Shown here: positions 1-5,340 of the stretch, piece by piece
Numbering within the stretch: the stretch's first letter is position 1
How the letters are laid out: each line of letters starts with the position of its first letter
NCBI GenBank assembly: GCA_948511255.1
Contig: CAOQNC010000028.1
Span: forward strand, 1 to 8,019
DNA: 8,019 bases
Source of the DNA: an uncultured Candidatus Saccharibacteria bacterium
GTDB taxonomy: Bacteria > Patescibacteriota > Saccharimonadia > Saccharimonadales > Saccharimonadaceae
Direction: 5' to 3'
Translations under genes and position numbers: made by a program
The notes under the pieces: generated by a model
Databases searched by the model: none
The model's input: the letters and a program-made list of their open reading frames with translations, nothing else
Told to the model about the DNA's origin: nothing

Positions 1-8
1 GTGCGTGG

Positions 9-98
9 CTAGATAGTTTCTAGTTTCGGGGGTTTGAGGGTTCTTCGCCCTAGCCTCCGCAACCGCCAAATGTTGGTAGTTTTGTCGATATAGTACAT
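9..98 (-). CDS. Possible 29-aa small ORF, unknown function
   Basis: A short minus-strand frame runs from ATG at 98 to TAG at 9 and encodes MYYIDKTTNIW followed by a very basic stretch (RLRRLGRRTLKPPK). It is preceded by an AAGGA-type ribosome binding site about 6 nt before the ATG. The downstream part is rich in Arg, Lys and Pro. I do not recognise a family. It could be a real basic micropeptide, the truncated front of a longer gene, or a chance frame. The ribosome binding site and the palindrome just upstream (134-147) are the only arguments for it. Confidence 0.25.
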   Translation of the reverse strand: MYYIDKTTNIWRLRRLGRRTLKPPKLETI

Positions 99-173
99 AC
101 TTATTCCTTTTTTACAATTTTCGATATCGTAAGAACTTATAAGTTCACCCAACGGACTTAACTTATTTGGCGG
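63..173. repeat. Inverted 9-bp repeat (CCGCCAAAT / ATTTGGCGG), third copy at 447-455
   Basis: CCGCCAAAT at 63-71 is the exact reverse complement of ATTTGGCGG at 165-173. The same ATTTGGCGG occurs again at 447-455, just before the ribosome binding site of the 41-aa ORF. The 63/165 pair brackets the palindrome and the small ORF promoter region. It could be the closing stem of a structured RNA or a protein-binding repeat. Nine bases can also recur by chance in such a region. Confidence 0.3.
134..147. promoter_or_regulatory. 14-bp perfect palindrome, possible operator
   Basis: GAACTTATAAGTTC is a perfect 14-bp palindrome in an AT-rich gap, 36 bp upstream of the minus-strand small ORF at 9-98. 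A second short palindrome, CGATATCG, lies at 122-129. The spacing fits a dimeric repressor site near a promoter. No regulator gene is visible nearby, so this is only a candidate. Confidence 0.3.
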
Positions 174-318
174 GGCGGCGGCTGGGGCGGAGAAGTATAA
201 TGCTCAAATAGTTGAGGCGGAGAACTACAGCAAGCAAAAAAGTAGGGAACTATAGCCCAGAAAGCCTACATAAATCAAGCAATAACGAAATAAAACATAG
301 CAGAAGCTGTATAGAAGT
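174..318 (+). other. Non-coding stretch, possible small RNA ending at the 319-350 terminator
   Basis: No convincing gene is present here. A TATAAT at 196-201 could be a -10 box, and a strong terminator hairpin follows at 319-350, so a transcript of about 140 nt from near 208 is possible. No good -35 box precedes the TATAAT: the sequence there is a G-rich run. I looked for tmRNA, RNase P and 6S RNA landmarks and found none. Confidence 0.2.
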
Positions 319-350
319 TAGCGGGAGCAGTTTGTCTCCCGCTATATTTT
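319..350 (+). terminator. Rho-independent terminator
   Basis: TAGCGGGAG at 319-327 pairs perfectly with CTCCCGCTA at 336-344 around an 8-nt loop, and TATTTT follows. A 9-bp GC-rich stem with a T-rich tail is a good intrinsic terminator for plus-strand transcription. No annotated gene lies directly upstream, which implies an unrecognised short transcript from the 170-310 region. Confidence 0.55.
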
Positions 351-466
351 ATAAGCGGCTATGCTTGGTAAAAACCTCCAAAGTATGCTACGCTAGAACG
401 CATAGTCTGGGCGACTAGTACATATGTAATGTAGAGTGGGAGTTAGATTTGGCGGAAAGGTTATTT

Positions 467-592
467 ATGCTAAAAGCAGTAATTTCAAAACTCATTGATC
501 TTCTGAAGAACCGCAAGGTGGGCCAGGCAAAAAATGAGCAAAAAATTATTGTTGCCAATGAGGTAAACATTACCATCATTAACAACAAATAA
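467..592 (+). CDS. 41-aa small protein, unknown function
   Basis: ATG at 467 opens a 41-codon frame ending TAA at 592. A GGAAAGG ribosome binding site (454-460) sits 6 nt upstream, a good spacing. The N-terminal part (MLKAVISKLIDLLKNRK) would form a basic amphipathic helix. The middle is charged (QAKNEQK) and the tail is a short beta-prone Ile/Asn/Val run (VANEVNITIINNK). I do not recognise the family. The helix is reminiscent of membrane-active small peptides, but that is inference from composition only. No partner gene of a toxin-antitoxin pair is evident. Confidence 0.4.
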   Translation: MLKAVISKLIDLLKNRKVGQAKNEQKIIVANEVNITIINNK

Positions 593-770
593 CTTATGTG
601 TCTATCTAAATTGTACCTTACAAATGCGGTTATGTCTAGTAGTTTTCGCAGAACTTAGCGATTTCTAATTACCAAAACATCCTAAAGTTCCGAACCTCAA
701 AAATCAACTACGCCCAGGCTCCAAAAAACAAAAAGACAAAAATCCAAAAACGCCGATAACCCGCAACCCC
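593..770. other. Intergenic region between the 41-aa ORF and murC
   Basis: This AT-rich gap lies between convergent genes. Its right half is A-rich on the plus strand (T-rich on the transcribed murC strand, about 722-752), which may help murC transcription stop, but I see no proper hairpin. Nothing else is supported. Confidence 0.4.
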
Positions 771-2114
771 CTACTTCGCGTTCTCGGTCGCATCTCTCGG
801 CGCGTGAACGAACTGCGTCGCCGCTGATTCCTGATTCCCGGCGTAGACTAACTTCCTTAGCCACAAATCCGCCTGCCCGGCCGTCATCAACAAAACTAAA
901 TATCCCTTCTCATGCCATTTCAGCAACTCCGCCGCCAGCTTGTCATTCAACTCCGCCACTTCCGCTACTTTCCGCGAAGCCGGAGCCAGCCGCTCGATAA
1001 AATCCGCCGGCGTGAGAACTTTGAGCGAAGGGTCTTCGCGCGTCAGATAAGTCGGCAGCCAGTATAATCGCGCCACCCCCTCAAAAGCCTCGGCGTAATC
1101 GTCGGCCAATTCTGACTGTCGAATGTTCTGGTGCGGTTCGTACACGACGACCACGCCCTTCAGTCCGCGCCGCTCCGCTTCCTCGCGCGCAATCTCGACT
1201 GTCGCCGCGACCTCTTCTGGATGGTGAGCATAATCCGAATAATACCCCTCCGAGACTTGTTCAAACCTCCTCCCGACGCCAGGGAACTGATTGATCGCTT
1301 CGACAATCTTCTTACGTGACGACCGTGCCGCTGGTCCTGAGAATGCTGCAAACCTGCCTAGTCCGCGAGGCCTTGGCATAATCCTCTGCACCACGTCAAT
1401 CGCCAGCGTCGCGTCATACCGTCGCGCCTCGCCCGCAAGATCGACATCTGCCGCAATCTCGTCCCCTCTGACGACCGTCTCGCTCTGCCGCTCAAACTGT
1501 CGGAACGCGTCCTGATACTCCTGCACCGTCGGATAAATATCCGGGTGGTCATAAGTCACAACCGGGATCGCCGCTAGCCACGGATGATACGCCAAGAAGT
1601 TTCGGTCATACTCGTCCGCTTCGTAAATAAAATATTCCGACTTAGGATCATACTTGCCCGCCTCCGCGAACGGCAAAGTCGTCCCGATCAGATACGACAC
1701 CGGAATCCCCAGCTTCATACATGCCCAGATAATCATCGCCGTAGTCGTCGTCTTCCCGTGCGTCCCTGCGACCGCAATCATCTTCAGCTTCAGCTTTTTC
1801 ACTAAATAGCTAATCAGCTCGTCGCGCTTCGAAATATGCTTAATCTTCAATTTCTTCGCCATCAAAAGCTCCGGATGATCCTCCGGCAACGCCGACGTAT
1901 AGACAAACCAATCCACCCCCTCATTTTTCGCCCGCGCCTTGAGAAACTCGCCGTCTTGCTCACCGAGATAAACCTTAATCCCGTTCGCAACCAGCTCGTT
2001 CGTCACCGCTCCCGGCATCGCGTCCGACCCAAAAACTGTCATCCCCGCATCCTTTGCCATCAGCGCCAGCGGCCCCATCCCTGTTCCTGAAATACCCGAA
2101 ATATAAATATTCAT
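771..2114 (-). CDS. murC: UDP-N-acetylmuramate--L-alanine ligase family (MurC-like)
   Basis: This is a Mur ligase of 447 aa. In MurC the reaction joins L-alanine to UDP-MurNAc with ATP in the cytoplasm, starting the peptidoglycan stem peptide. Visible landmarks are a Rossmann-type start (IYISGISGTGMG, residues 3-14), the ATP loop GTHGKTTT (117-124), the central EADEYDRNF (165-173) and DHPDIY (189-194), then FPGVGRRFE (277-285), SDYAHHPEE (293-301) and VYEPHQNIR (324-332) in the C-terminal domain. Length is normal for MurC. The stretch at about 215-268 is odd: the usual PG.HN..NA element is not recognisable. I chose ATG 2114 over the in-frame ATG at 2135 because an extended -10 box lies 6 nt before 2114 and inside the longer version. 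Mpl, the related recycling ligase, is the main alternative. Confidence 0.88.
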   Translation of the reverse strand: MNIYISGISGTGMGPLALMAKDAGMTVFGSDAMPGAVTNELVANGIKVYLGEQDGEFLKARAKNEGVDWFVYTSALPEDHPELLMAKKLKIKHISKRDELISYLVKKLKLKMIAVAGTHGKTTTTAMIIWACMKLGIPVSYLIGTTLPFAEAGKYDPKSEYFIYEADEYDRNFLAYHPWLAAIPVVTYDHPDIYPTVQEYQDAFRQFERQSETVVRGDEIAADVDLAGEARRYDATLAIDVVQRIMPRPRGLGRFAAFSGPAARSSRKKIVEAINQFPGVGRRFEQVSEGYYSDYAHHPEEVAATVEIAREEAERRGLKGVVVVYEPHQNIRQSELADDYAEAFEGVARLYWLPTYLTREDPSLKVLTPADFIERLAPASRKVAEVAELNDKLAAELLKWHEKGYLVLLMTAGQADLWLRKLVYAGNQESAATQFVHAPRDATENAK

Positions 2115-2165
2115 AAACTTATTGTAGCACAACATCTCCGTAGCATGCTATAATTATATATAACA
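2115..2165. promoter_or_regulatory. Divergent extended -10 promoters for murC and the 2166 gene
   Basis: On the minus strand, TGCTACAAT (2129-2121) ends 6 nt before the murC ATG at 2114. On the plus strand, TGCTATAAT (2146-2154) ends 11 nt before the ATG at 2166. Both are TGN-TATAAT extended -10 elements, and neither has a clear -35 box. Predicted start sites fall at or a few bases before the ATGs, so both mRNAs would be leaderless or nearly so. The 10-bp palindrome TAGCATGCTA (2141-2150) overlaps the plus-strand element and could bind a shared regulator. Confidence 0.55.
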
Positions 2166-2870
2166 ATGGGTGGTAAAAAATCTAACCGACTGCGACGAGT
2201 CCTCGGCTCCTTCAAAGCCGTGCGGGTTTGGCAACTCATCCTCATCTTGATTCCGCTCATGTTTCTTACCGCCACTCTCCTCCGCTTTGATCACCTCCGC
2301 ATGATCGAACTTCGCTCCGCCGTCGTCGAAGCTGATAAATCTGGCGACGAAGAGCAGCTCCGAACCTCTCTCGTCAATCTCAGCGATTTCGTCTTCTCCC
2401 ACGTCGTTATCAACATCACCGAAGTCAACGGCGCTCCCGTCGTCCTCTTCGGCACCGGCACTTTCTACCTCGAGCAGCAATACCTCCGCGCCGCCAACGC
2501 CGCCATCGCTGAGGCCGAGGCCACCATCGTCGACGATTCGAACCCGAACGGCAACATCTACTCCGCCGTCGCCGCCATCTGCCAGCCCCAAGCCATCGCT
2601 AACGGCTGGGCCTGGTCGAACCCGAACTACCTCAATTGCTGGACTAGCGAGCTCGCAAAATATCCCACCACCGACCACCTCGAAAACACCCTCCTCGCCG
2701 CCGTCCCCTCGACCGAACTCTACCGCGTAAACTATGCCTCCCCCCTCTGGTCGCCCACTCCGACCGGCTTCGCTCTCCTCGCCTGCGCCATTATCATCAT
2801 AATCATTATCATCCGCATCCTCGTCTGGATCATCCTCCGCATCGCTCTCGCCATCCTCGGTCGCTCCTAA
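2166..2870 (+). CDS. Conserved two-segment membrane protein, unknown function
   Basis: This 234-aa protein has a basic cytoplasmic start (residues 3-22), a membrane segment at about 23-42 (WQLILILIPLMFLTATLL), a predominantly extracytoplasmic domain of about 160 residues, and a second membrane segment at about 201-230 containing eight consecutive isoleucines. The outer part has an FGTGTFYLEQQYLRAANAAIAEAEA stretch that looks alpha-helical and two cysteines (CQP, NCW). The style matches conserved Saccharibacteria membrane proteins, but I cannot assign a function. It is divergent from murC, which hints at an envelope role but proves nothing. The ATG at 2166 is chosen because the TGCTATAAT box ends 11 nt upstream. 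No ribosome binding site is present. Confidence 0.75.
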   Translation: MGGKKSNRLRRVLGSFKAVRVWQLILILIPLMFLTATLLRFDHLRMIELRSAVVEADKSGDEEQLRTSLVNLSDFVFSHVVINITEVNGAPVVLFGTGTFYLEQQYLRAANAAIAEAEATIVDDSNPNGNIYSAVAAICQPQAIANGWAWSNPNYLNCWTSELAKYPTTDHLENTLLAAVPSTELYRVNYASPLWSPTPTGFALLACAIIIIIIIIRILVWIILRIALAILGRS

Positions 2871-2972
2871 CTCGCGCTCGTCAAAATCCGAGAACCCACG
2901 AACCTACCCCAGAAAACCACAACCTTTTCAGAGGTAAACCATAACTTTTTTCGCATTTCCCCATAAAACCCC

Positions 2973-3001
2973 TTGACGACCCCAAGTTTTCAGAATAAGA
3001 T
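2973..3001 (+). promoter_or_regulatory. Promoter of the 68-aa protein gene
   Basis: TTGACG (2973-2978), a 17-bp spacer and TAAGAT (2996-3001) form a plausible sigma-70 promoter, giving a leader of about 20 nt. A perfect TATAAT at 3007-3012 is an alternative -10, but it has no -35 at the right distance and would start the mRNA at the ribosome binding site. Confidence 0.5.
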
Positions 3002-3030
3002 AGAGATATAATAACTTAAGGAGGGACCTC

Positions 3031-3237
3031 ATGGCCTACGAACATACTAACAGTAAAGGCGTCACCTACTACCTGAACAAGAAGGAAGTCACTTTGCGCG
3101 GCGGTAAGCCACAGACGATTTATTTCTTCACTAAGACCAAAGAAGGTAGCAAGGGCACCCCGTGTGATTTGCCAGAGGATCGCGTCGTGAACGAGAACCC
3201 ACGCAACGGTTTCTTGACCTTGAAGAAAAAAGCATAA
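3031..3237 (+). CDS. 68-aa conserved small protein, unknown function
   Basis: A compact, basic, soluble protein starting MAYEHTNSKGVTYYL, with alternating hydrophobic residues suggesting a small beta-sheet fold (VTYYLNKKEVTL, TIYFFTK) and a lysine-rich end (LKKKA). I recall this style of protein as common in Saccharibacteria and assign no function. The start is firm: AAGGAGGG at 3018-3025 lies 5 nt before the ATG, by far the strongest ribosome binding site in the left half. It stands alone, with its own promoter (2973-3001) and terminator (3278-3312), so it is probably well expressed. A role in binding nucleic acid is possible from charge alone. Confidence 0.8.
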   Translation: MAYEHTNSKGVTYYLNKKEVTLRGGKPQTIYFFTKTKEGSKGTPCDLPEDRVVNENPRNGFLTLKKKA

Positions 3238-3277
3238 TCTCACGCACGCTGATTTTATATATTTAGGTACGAAATCT

Positions 3278-3312
3278 CCCAGAGCCCCGAAAGCCCTGGG
3301 CGATTTTCTTTT
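3278..3312 (+). terminator. Rho-independent terminator of the 68-aa gene
   Basis: CCCAG (3278-3282) pairs with CTGGG (3296-3300). An inner GC/GC pair extends the stem past one mismatch, and a loop CCCGAAA closes it. The tail CGATTTTCTTTT is T-rich. It lies 40 bp after the stop codon. Confidence 0.65.
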
Positions 3313-3363
3313 CGTCGCCACAAGCAGCCTCCTTAGCCTGCCGCCTTAACTACTCCTAAACTA

Positions 3364-3392
3364 TTGACAAAATGTTTATGGTATGATACAAT
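3364..3392 (+). promoter_or_regulatory. Near-consensus sigma-70 promoter
   Basis: TTGACA (3364-3369), a 17-bp spacer and TACAAT (3387-3392) with a TGA extended -10 form the best promoter in the window. Transcription would start near 3399. The leader holds a small hairpin CCTC-TTCGC-GAGG (3403-3415) that overlaps GAGGA (3412-3416), a possible ribosome binding site for an ATG at 3426. This would give a longer form of the next gene. Confidence 0.65.
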
Positions 3393-3438
3393 GAAAGCAT
3401 AACCTCTTCGCGAGGACGGTTTTTGATGACATCAGCGC

Positions 3439-3473
3439 TTCCAATTCGCACAGAAATCTGCTATAATCGACCC
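3439..3473 (+). promoter_or_regulatory. Second, leaderless-type promoter (TGCTATAAT)
   Basis: TTCCAA (3439-3444), 17 bp, then TATAAT (3462-3467) preceded by TGC. The element ends 6 nt before ATG 3474. The nonamer TGCTATAAT is identical to that before the gene at 2166, so this is likely a recurrent promoter type in this genome. Confidence 0.5.
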
Positions 3474-3782
3474 ATGAGTAATAATAAAGATAAAGTTGCT
3501 GGTCGCAAGAAGGCTTTGAAAGAGTTTTTGATCGGCGCCGCCGTTGCCGCTGTTGGTGGCATCGCTACCGCCGTCTCTTACAACTCTGCCAAACCCGGCG
3601 GGAGCTACACGGTCTACACCGGTCTCATCGCCCTCGGCATTGTCTACGCGGTCATCGGCCTCTGGGGACTCATCTTCCCGCTCGGCCTCCGCGGCAACAA
3701 AAAGCCTAGCGATAAAGCCGCCGAACCGGCCGTCGTTGAAAAAGCCGACGAAGCCGAAGTCGTCAAAGAAACCGAAGAATAA
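3474..3782 (+). CDS. Small two-helix membrane protein with acidic tail, unknown function
   Basis: This 102-aa protein has a basic start (MSNNKDKVAGRKKALKEF), two likely membrane helices at about 19-35 (LIGAAVAAVGGIATAVS) and 47-68 (GLIALGIVYAVIGLWGLIF), and a charged Glu/Lys/Ala tail from about 74 (DKAAEPAVVEKADEAEV) that is probably disordered and cytoplasmic. The short loop between the helices (NSAKPGGSYTVYT) would face outside. No family function is known to me. I chose ATG 3474 because the TGCTATAAT box ends 6 nt upstream. An in-frame ATG at 3426 (16 extra residues, no membrane or signal character) could be used by the transcript from the 3364-3392 promoter. A terminator follows at 3834-3870. 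Confidence 0.7.
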   Translation: MSNNKDKVAGRKKALKEFLIGAAVAAVGGIATAVSYNSAKPGGSYTVYTGLIALGIVYAVIGLWGLIFPLGLRGNKKPSDKAAEPAVVEKADEAEVVKETEE

Positions 3783-3833
3783 TAATCTTCGCGCTTCTAT
3801 GGCGGCCGCGAGCCAAAGCAACTAGAAAATCCC

Positions 3834-3870
3834 GAAAGAACCCCAGCCTCCGCCGGGGCTCTTTCGTTTA
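3834..3870 (+). terminator. Rho-independent terminator
   Basis: GAAAGA (3834-3839) pairs with TCTTTC (3860-3865), and CCCC (3841-3844) with GGGG (3855-3858), leaving a single internal mismatch and a 10-nt loop. The tail is GTTTA. It ends the membrane-protein transcript 50 bp past its stop. It is AT-flanked on both sides, so it may act in both directions. Confidence 0.6.
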
Positions 3871-3931
3871 TCGGCAACCCCTCACCACGACTTCGCCGCC
3901 AACAATCCACATCACCATCAGTCTACCCAAC

Positions 3932-3961
3932 AAAAAAAGAACCCTAACAGGTTCAAGTTTT
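3932..3961. terminator. Small hairpin between A-run and T-run, possible bidirectional terminator at the left junction
   Basis: Seven A's precede GAACC (3939-3943), which pairs with GGTTC (3950-3954) around CTAACA, followed by AAGTTTT. The stem is only 5 bp, so termination would be weak. It lies immediately before the change to Clostridia-like coding sequence, and the next gene's reading frame runs through it. Confidence 0.35.
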
Positions 3962-3963
3962 GT

Positions 3964-4506
3964 TTGGTGCTACTATCAGGGCATGACTCCAAAAAATATC
4001 AAGCCGCCCTCCGGCTCAAACGGCAGATTGCCGAAACCCCGGAATTGTTCCCTGACCTCAATATGTCAGAGGACCGTCTGAGTAGCAACAGAGAAATTGA
4101 TGAATTTGGCGAGATGGCAACGAAATGCGTTCGGCTGGAGCAAAAGCGGCTGACGTCAGAAGAAGTAAAAATGCTCATCATAGAATACCAAGCTGGCAAA
4201 ACGCCTATCGAACTCAGTGAGAAATATGGATGCCATAGAATTACTGTAGGCAGGATATTGCGACGAAACGGCGTAGAGATACGACCGCCGCACTACGATA
4301 AGCAGGTAGTCGAACACCAAACCCCAACGAGCAAATTCCGCGCGCGGGACAAGCTGGATGCCGCAGAGGTTATTCTGATGTATGCCGAGATGCACACGAC
4401 GAAAGAAATTGCGCAGCGCTTCGGTGTCTGTAGTAAGGTTGTCATCAAGTGCCTGCGGGAAAACGGTATAAAAATCCGCAATCGATGGGATTATGCCAAG
4501 AAATAA
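3964..4506 (+). CDS. Orphan protein with two helix-turn-helix units (Hin/resolvase-type DNA-binding)
   Basis: In 180 aa, two similar helix-turn-helix units are visible at about 63-107 (LTSEEVKMLIIEYQAGKTPI then ELSEKYGCHRITVGRILRRN) and 131-172 (TTKEIAQRFGVCSKVVIKCL). Both end in an R.NG(V/I).IR element, typical of the DNA-binding tails of Hin-like recombinases and some transposase accessory proteins. No catalytic domain is present. The N-terminal 60 residues are helical and charged. The start is uncertain: TTG 3964 and GTG 3967 lack a good ribosome binding site, and the frame stays open to the left, so this may be the tail of a truncated recombinase or regulator at a recombination junction. 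An ATG at 3983 is in another frame and gives only 32 codons. It could regulate the neighbouring island genes, but that is inference. Confidence 0.65.
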   Translation: MVLLSGHDSKKYQAALRLKRQIAETPELFPDLNMSEDRLSSNREIDEFGEMATKCVRLEQKRLTSEEVKMLIIEYQAGKTPIELSEKYGCHRITVGRILRRNGVEIRPPHYDKQVVEHQTPTSKFRARDKLDAAEVILMYAEMHTTKEIAQRFGVCSKVVIKCLRENGIKIRNRWDYAKK

Positions 4507-4514
4507 CACAAAAG

Positions 4515-4566
4515 CCAGCGGTCAGCCGTTTTGGAGCTGACCGCTGGTCTGGCGTGAGGGGGTATT
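4515..4566. terminator. Strong bidirectional terminator between convergent genes
   Basis: CCAGCGGTCAGC (4515-4526) and GCTGACCGCTGG (4536-4547) form a perfect 12-bp stem with a 9-nt loop. On the minus strand it is followed by CTTTTGTGTTATTT, giving a direct T-rich tail for the surface operon. On the plus strand the T-run (TATTTTTT, 4562-4569) comes 14 nt later. It sits between the stop of the helix-turn-helix gene and the stop of the stalk-protein gene, so it likely serves both. Confidence 0.75.
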
Positions 4567-4575
4567 TTTTCAGAA

Positions 4576-5301
4576 TCACGTCCAGAGGGCAACATCGCCC
4601 AAGGCAGTATAGCGAGTGTTGGTGTTGGAACGAGATTCGGGGTATTCAATCGTTAGTTCCAAAACTCCGGTGACGTCAATATCTATATATTGAGGCTCAA
4701 TCCCTGCCGCCATAGTCCCCTGCCACAGCTCTTTTCCATCGCCGGAAATAATGAGGGTGCTAGTTCTGCTCGAATCCATATCCCTGACAGAATATTCCTG
4801 ATAATACCAGGCTGTCAGCCTACTATACTGCCCATCGAGTTTGTAGACAACTTTATAATTTCCGGAAAAAGCGTTGGTGTTGTCGATAGAGTGGGTATGG
4901 TTATTCCCCAGATTGTCCGTTGTTAACTCGTTAAACCTCCAGCTGCCGGATTTTGTAAAATAATCCATCTCGCTCAGATATGCAGCGGGGGTATCGCTGG
5001 AGTGCTTTCCAATATATACGCTCTGAGTTTTTCCGTCCCATTGGACGGGCTTGCCAAGGGCTTCGCTGACCGCCCGAACCGGAAGGTAGGTGGTGCCGTT
5101 GTAAACGAACACGTCCACGGGGTTACCAGCGGCATCTTTGGGATTTAGCTCTACATCGTCAATGTAGATTTTGATACCGCCGAACACCTCAATCATTTTT
5201 CCGGCAGCAGCTAAAGCCGGAGTTGCGAGGCTGATGACCAGCAGGGTCACCAGGACTCCCATGAGGAACGAACGAGTGTTGTAAGTAGAGTGATATTTCA
5301 T
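4576..5301 (-). CDS. Secreted stalk-domain protein (copper amine oxidase N-type) with NPCBM-like C-terminus
   Basis: This 241-aa protein starts with a signal peptide: basic MKYHSTYNTR, hydrophobic core at about 12-27 and an ALA-A cleavage site near residue 31. Residues about 37-98 match the copper-amine-oxidase N-like 'stalk' domain (IEVFGGIKIYIDDVELN, NGTTYLPVRAVSEALGKPVQ, TQSVYIG), a dimerising or surface-anchoring module common in Clostridia and Paenibacillus. It has no amine oxidase activity of its own. Residues about 108-241 look like an NPCBM-type carbohydrate-binding beta-sandwich (GSWRFN, YKVVYKLDGQYSRLTAW, TLIISGDGKELWQ, LTIEYPE, ALGDVALW). An AAGGAGAG ribosome binding site lies about 8 nt before ATG 5301. 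It follows the WG-repeat gene after 39 bp, so they probably form one operon making a cell-surface protein set. Confidence 0.8.
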   Translation of the reverse strand: MKYHSTYNTRSFLMGVLVTLLVISLATPALAAAGKMIEVFGGIKIYIDDVELNPKDAAGNPVDVFVYNGTTYLPVRAVSEALGKPVQWDGKTQSVYIGKHSSDTPAAYLSEMDYFTKSGSWRFNELTTDNLGNNHTHSIDNTNAFSGNYKVVYKLDGQYSRLTAWYYQEYSVRDMDSSRTSTLIISGDGKELWQGTMAAGIEPQYIDIDVTGVLELTIEYPESRSNTNTRYTALGDVALWT

Positions 5302-5340
5302 GATGTTTTCTCTCCTTTTGCTTTTTGATTATGAGCAGGT

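Noticed and set aside
212..418. 68-aa frame starting at TTG 212
   Set aside because: It runs through the 319-350 terminator hairpin, has no ribosome binding site, and its composition looks random.
1..470. tmRNA, RNase P RNA or 6S RNA on either strand
   Set aside because: No TTCGA-type T-arm with CCA end, no tag frame ending in Ala-Leu-Ala-Ala, and no RNase P core (GAGGAAAGTC) were found.
2154..2678. 174-aa minus-strand frame opposite the membrane-protein gene
   Set aside because: It is the mirror of a GC-biased real gene. Its Gly/Val/Asp-rich composition is typical of such shadows.
2796..2820. Run of eight isoleucine codons as a microsatellite
   Set aside because: The codons are mixed ATT/ATC/ATA and sit inside a membrane helix. 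This is a hydrophobic segment, not a slippage repeat.
3983..4081. 32-codon ATG frame (MTPKNIKPPSGSN...) overlapping the start of the helix-turn-helix gene
   Set aside because: It has a standard ATG and a plausible basic start, but no ribosome binding site at proper spacing, and it stops early. It may be chance or a frameshift remnant.
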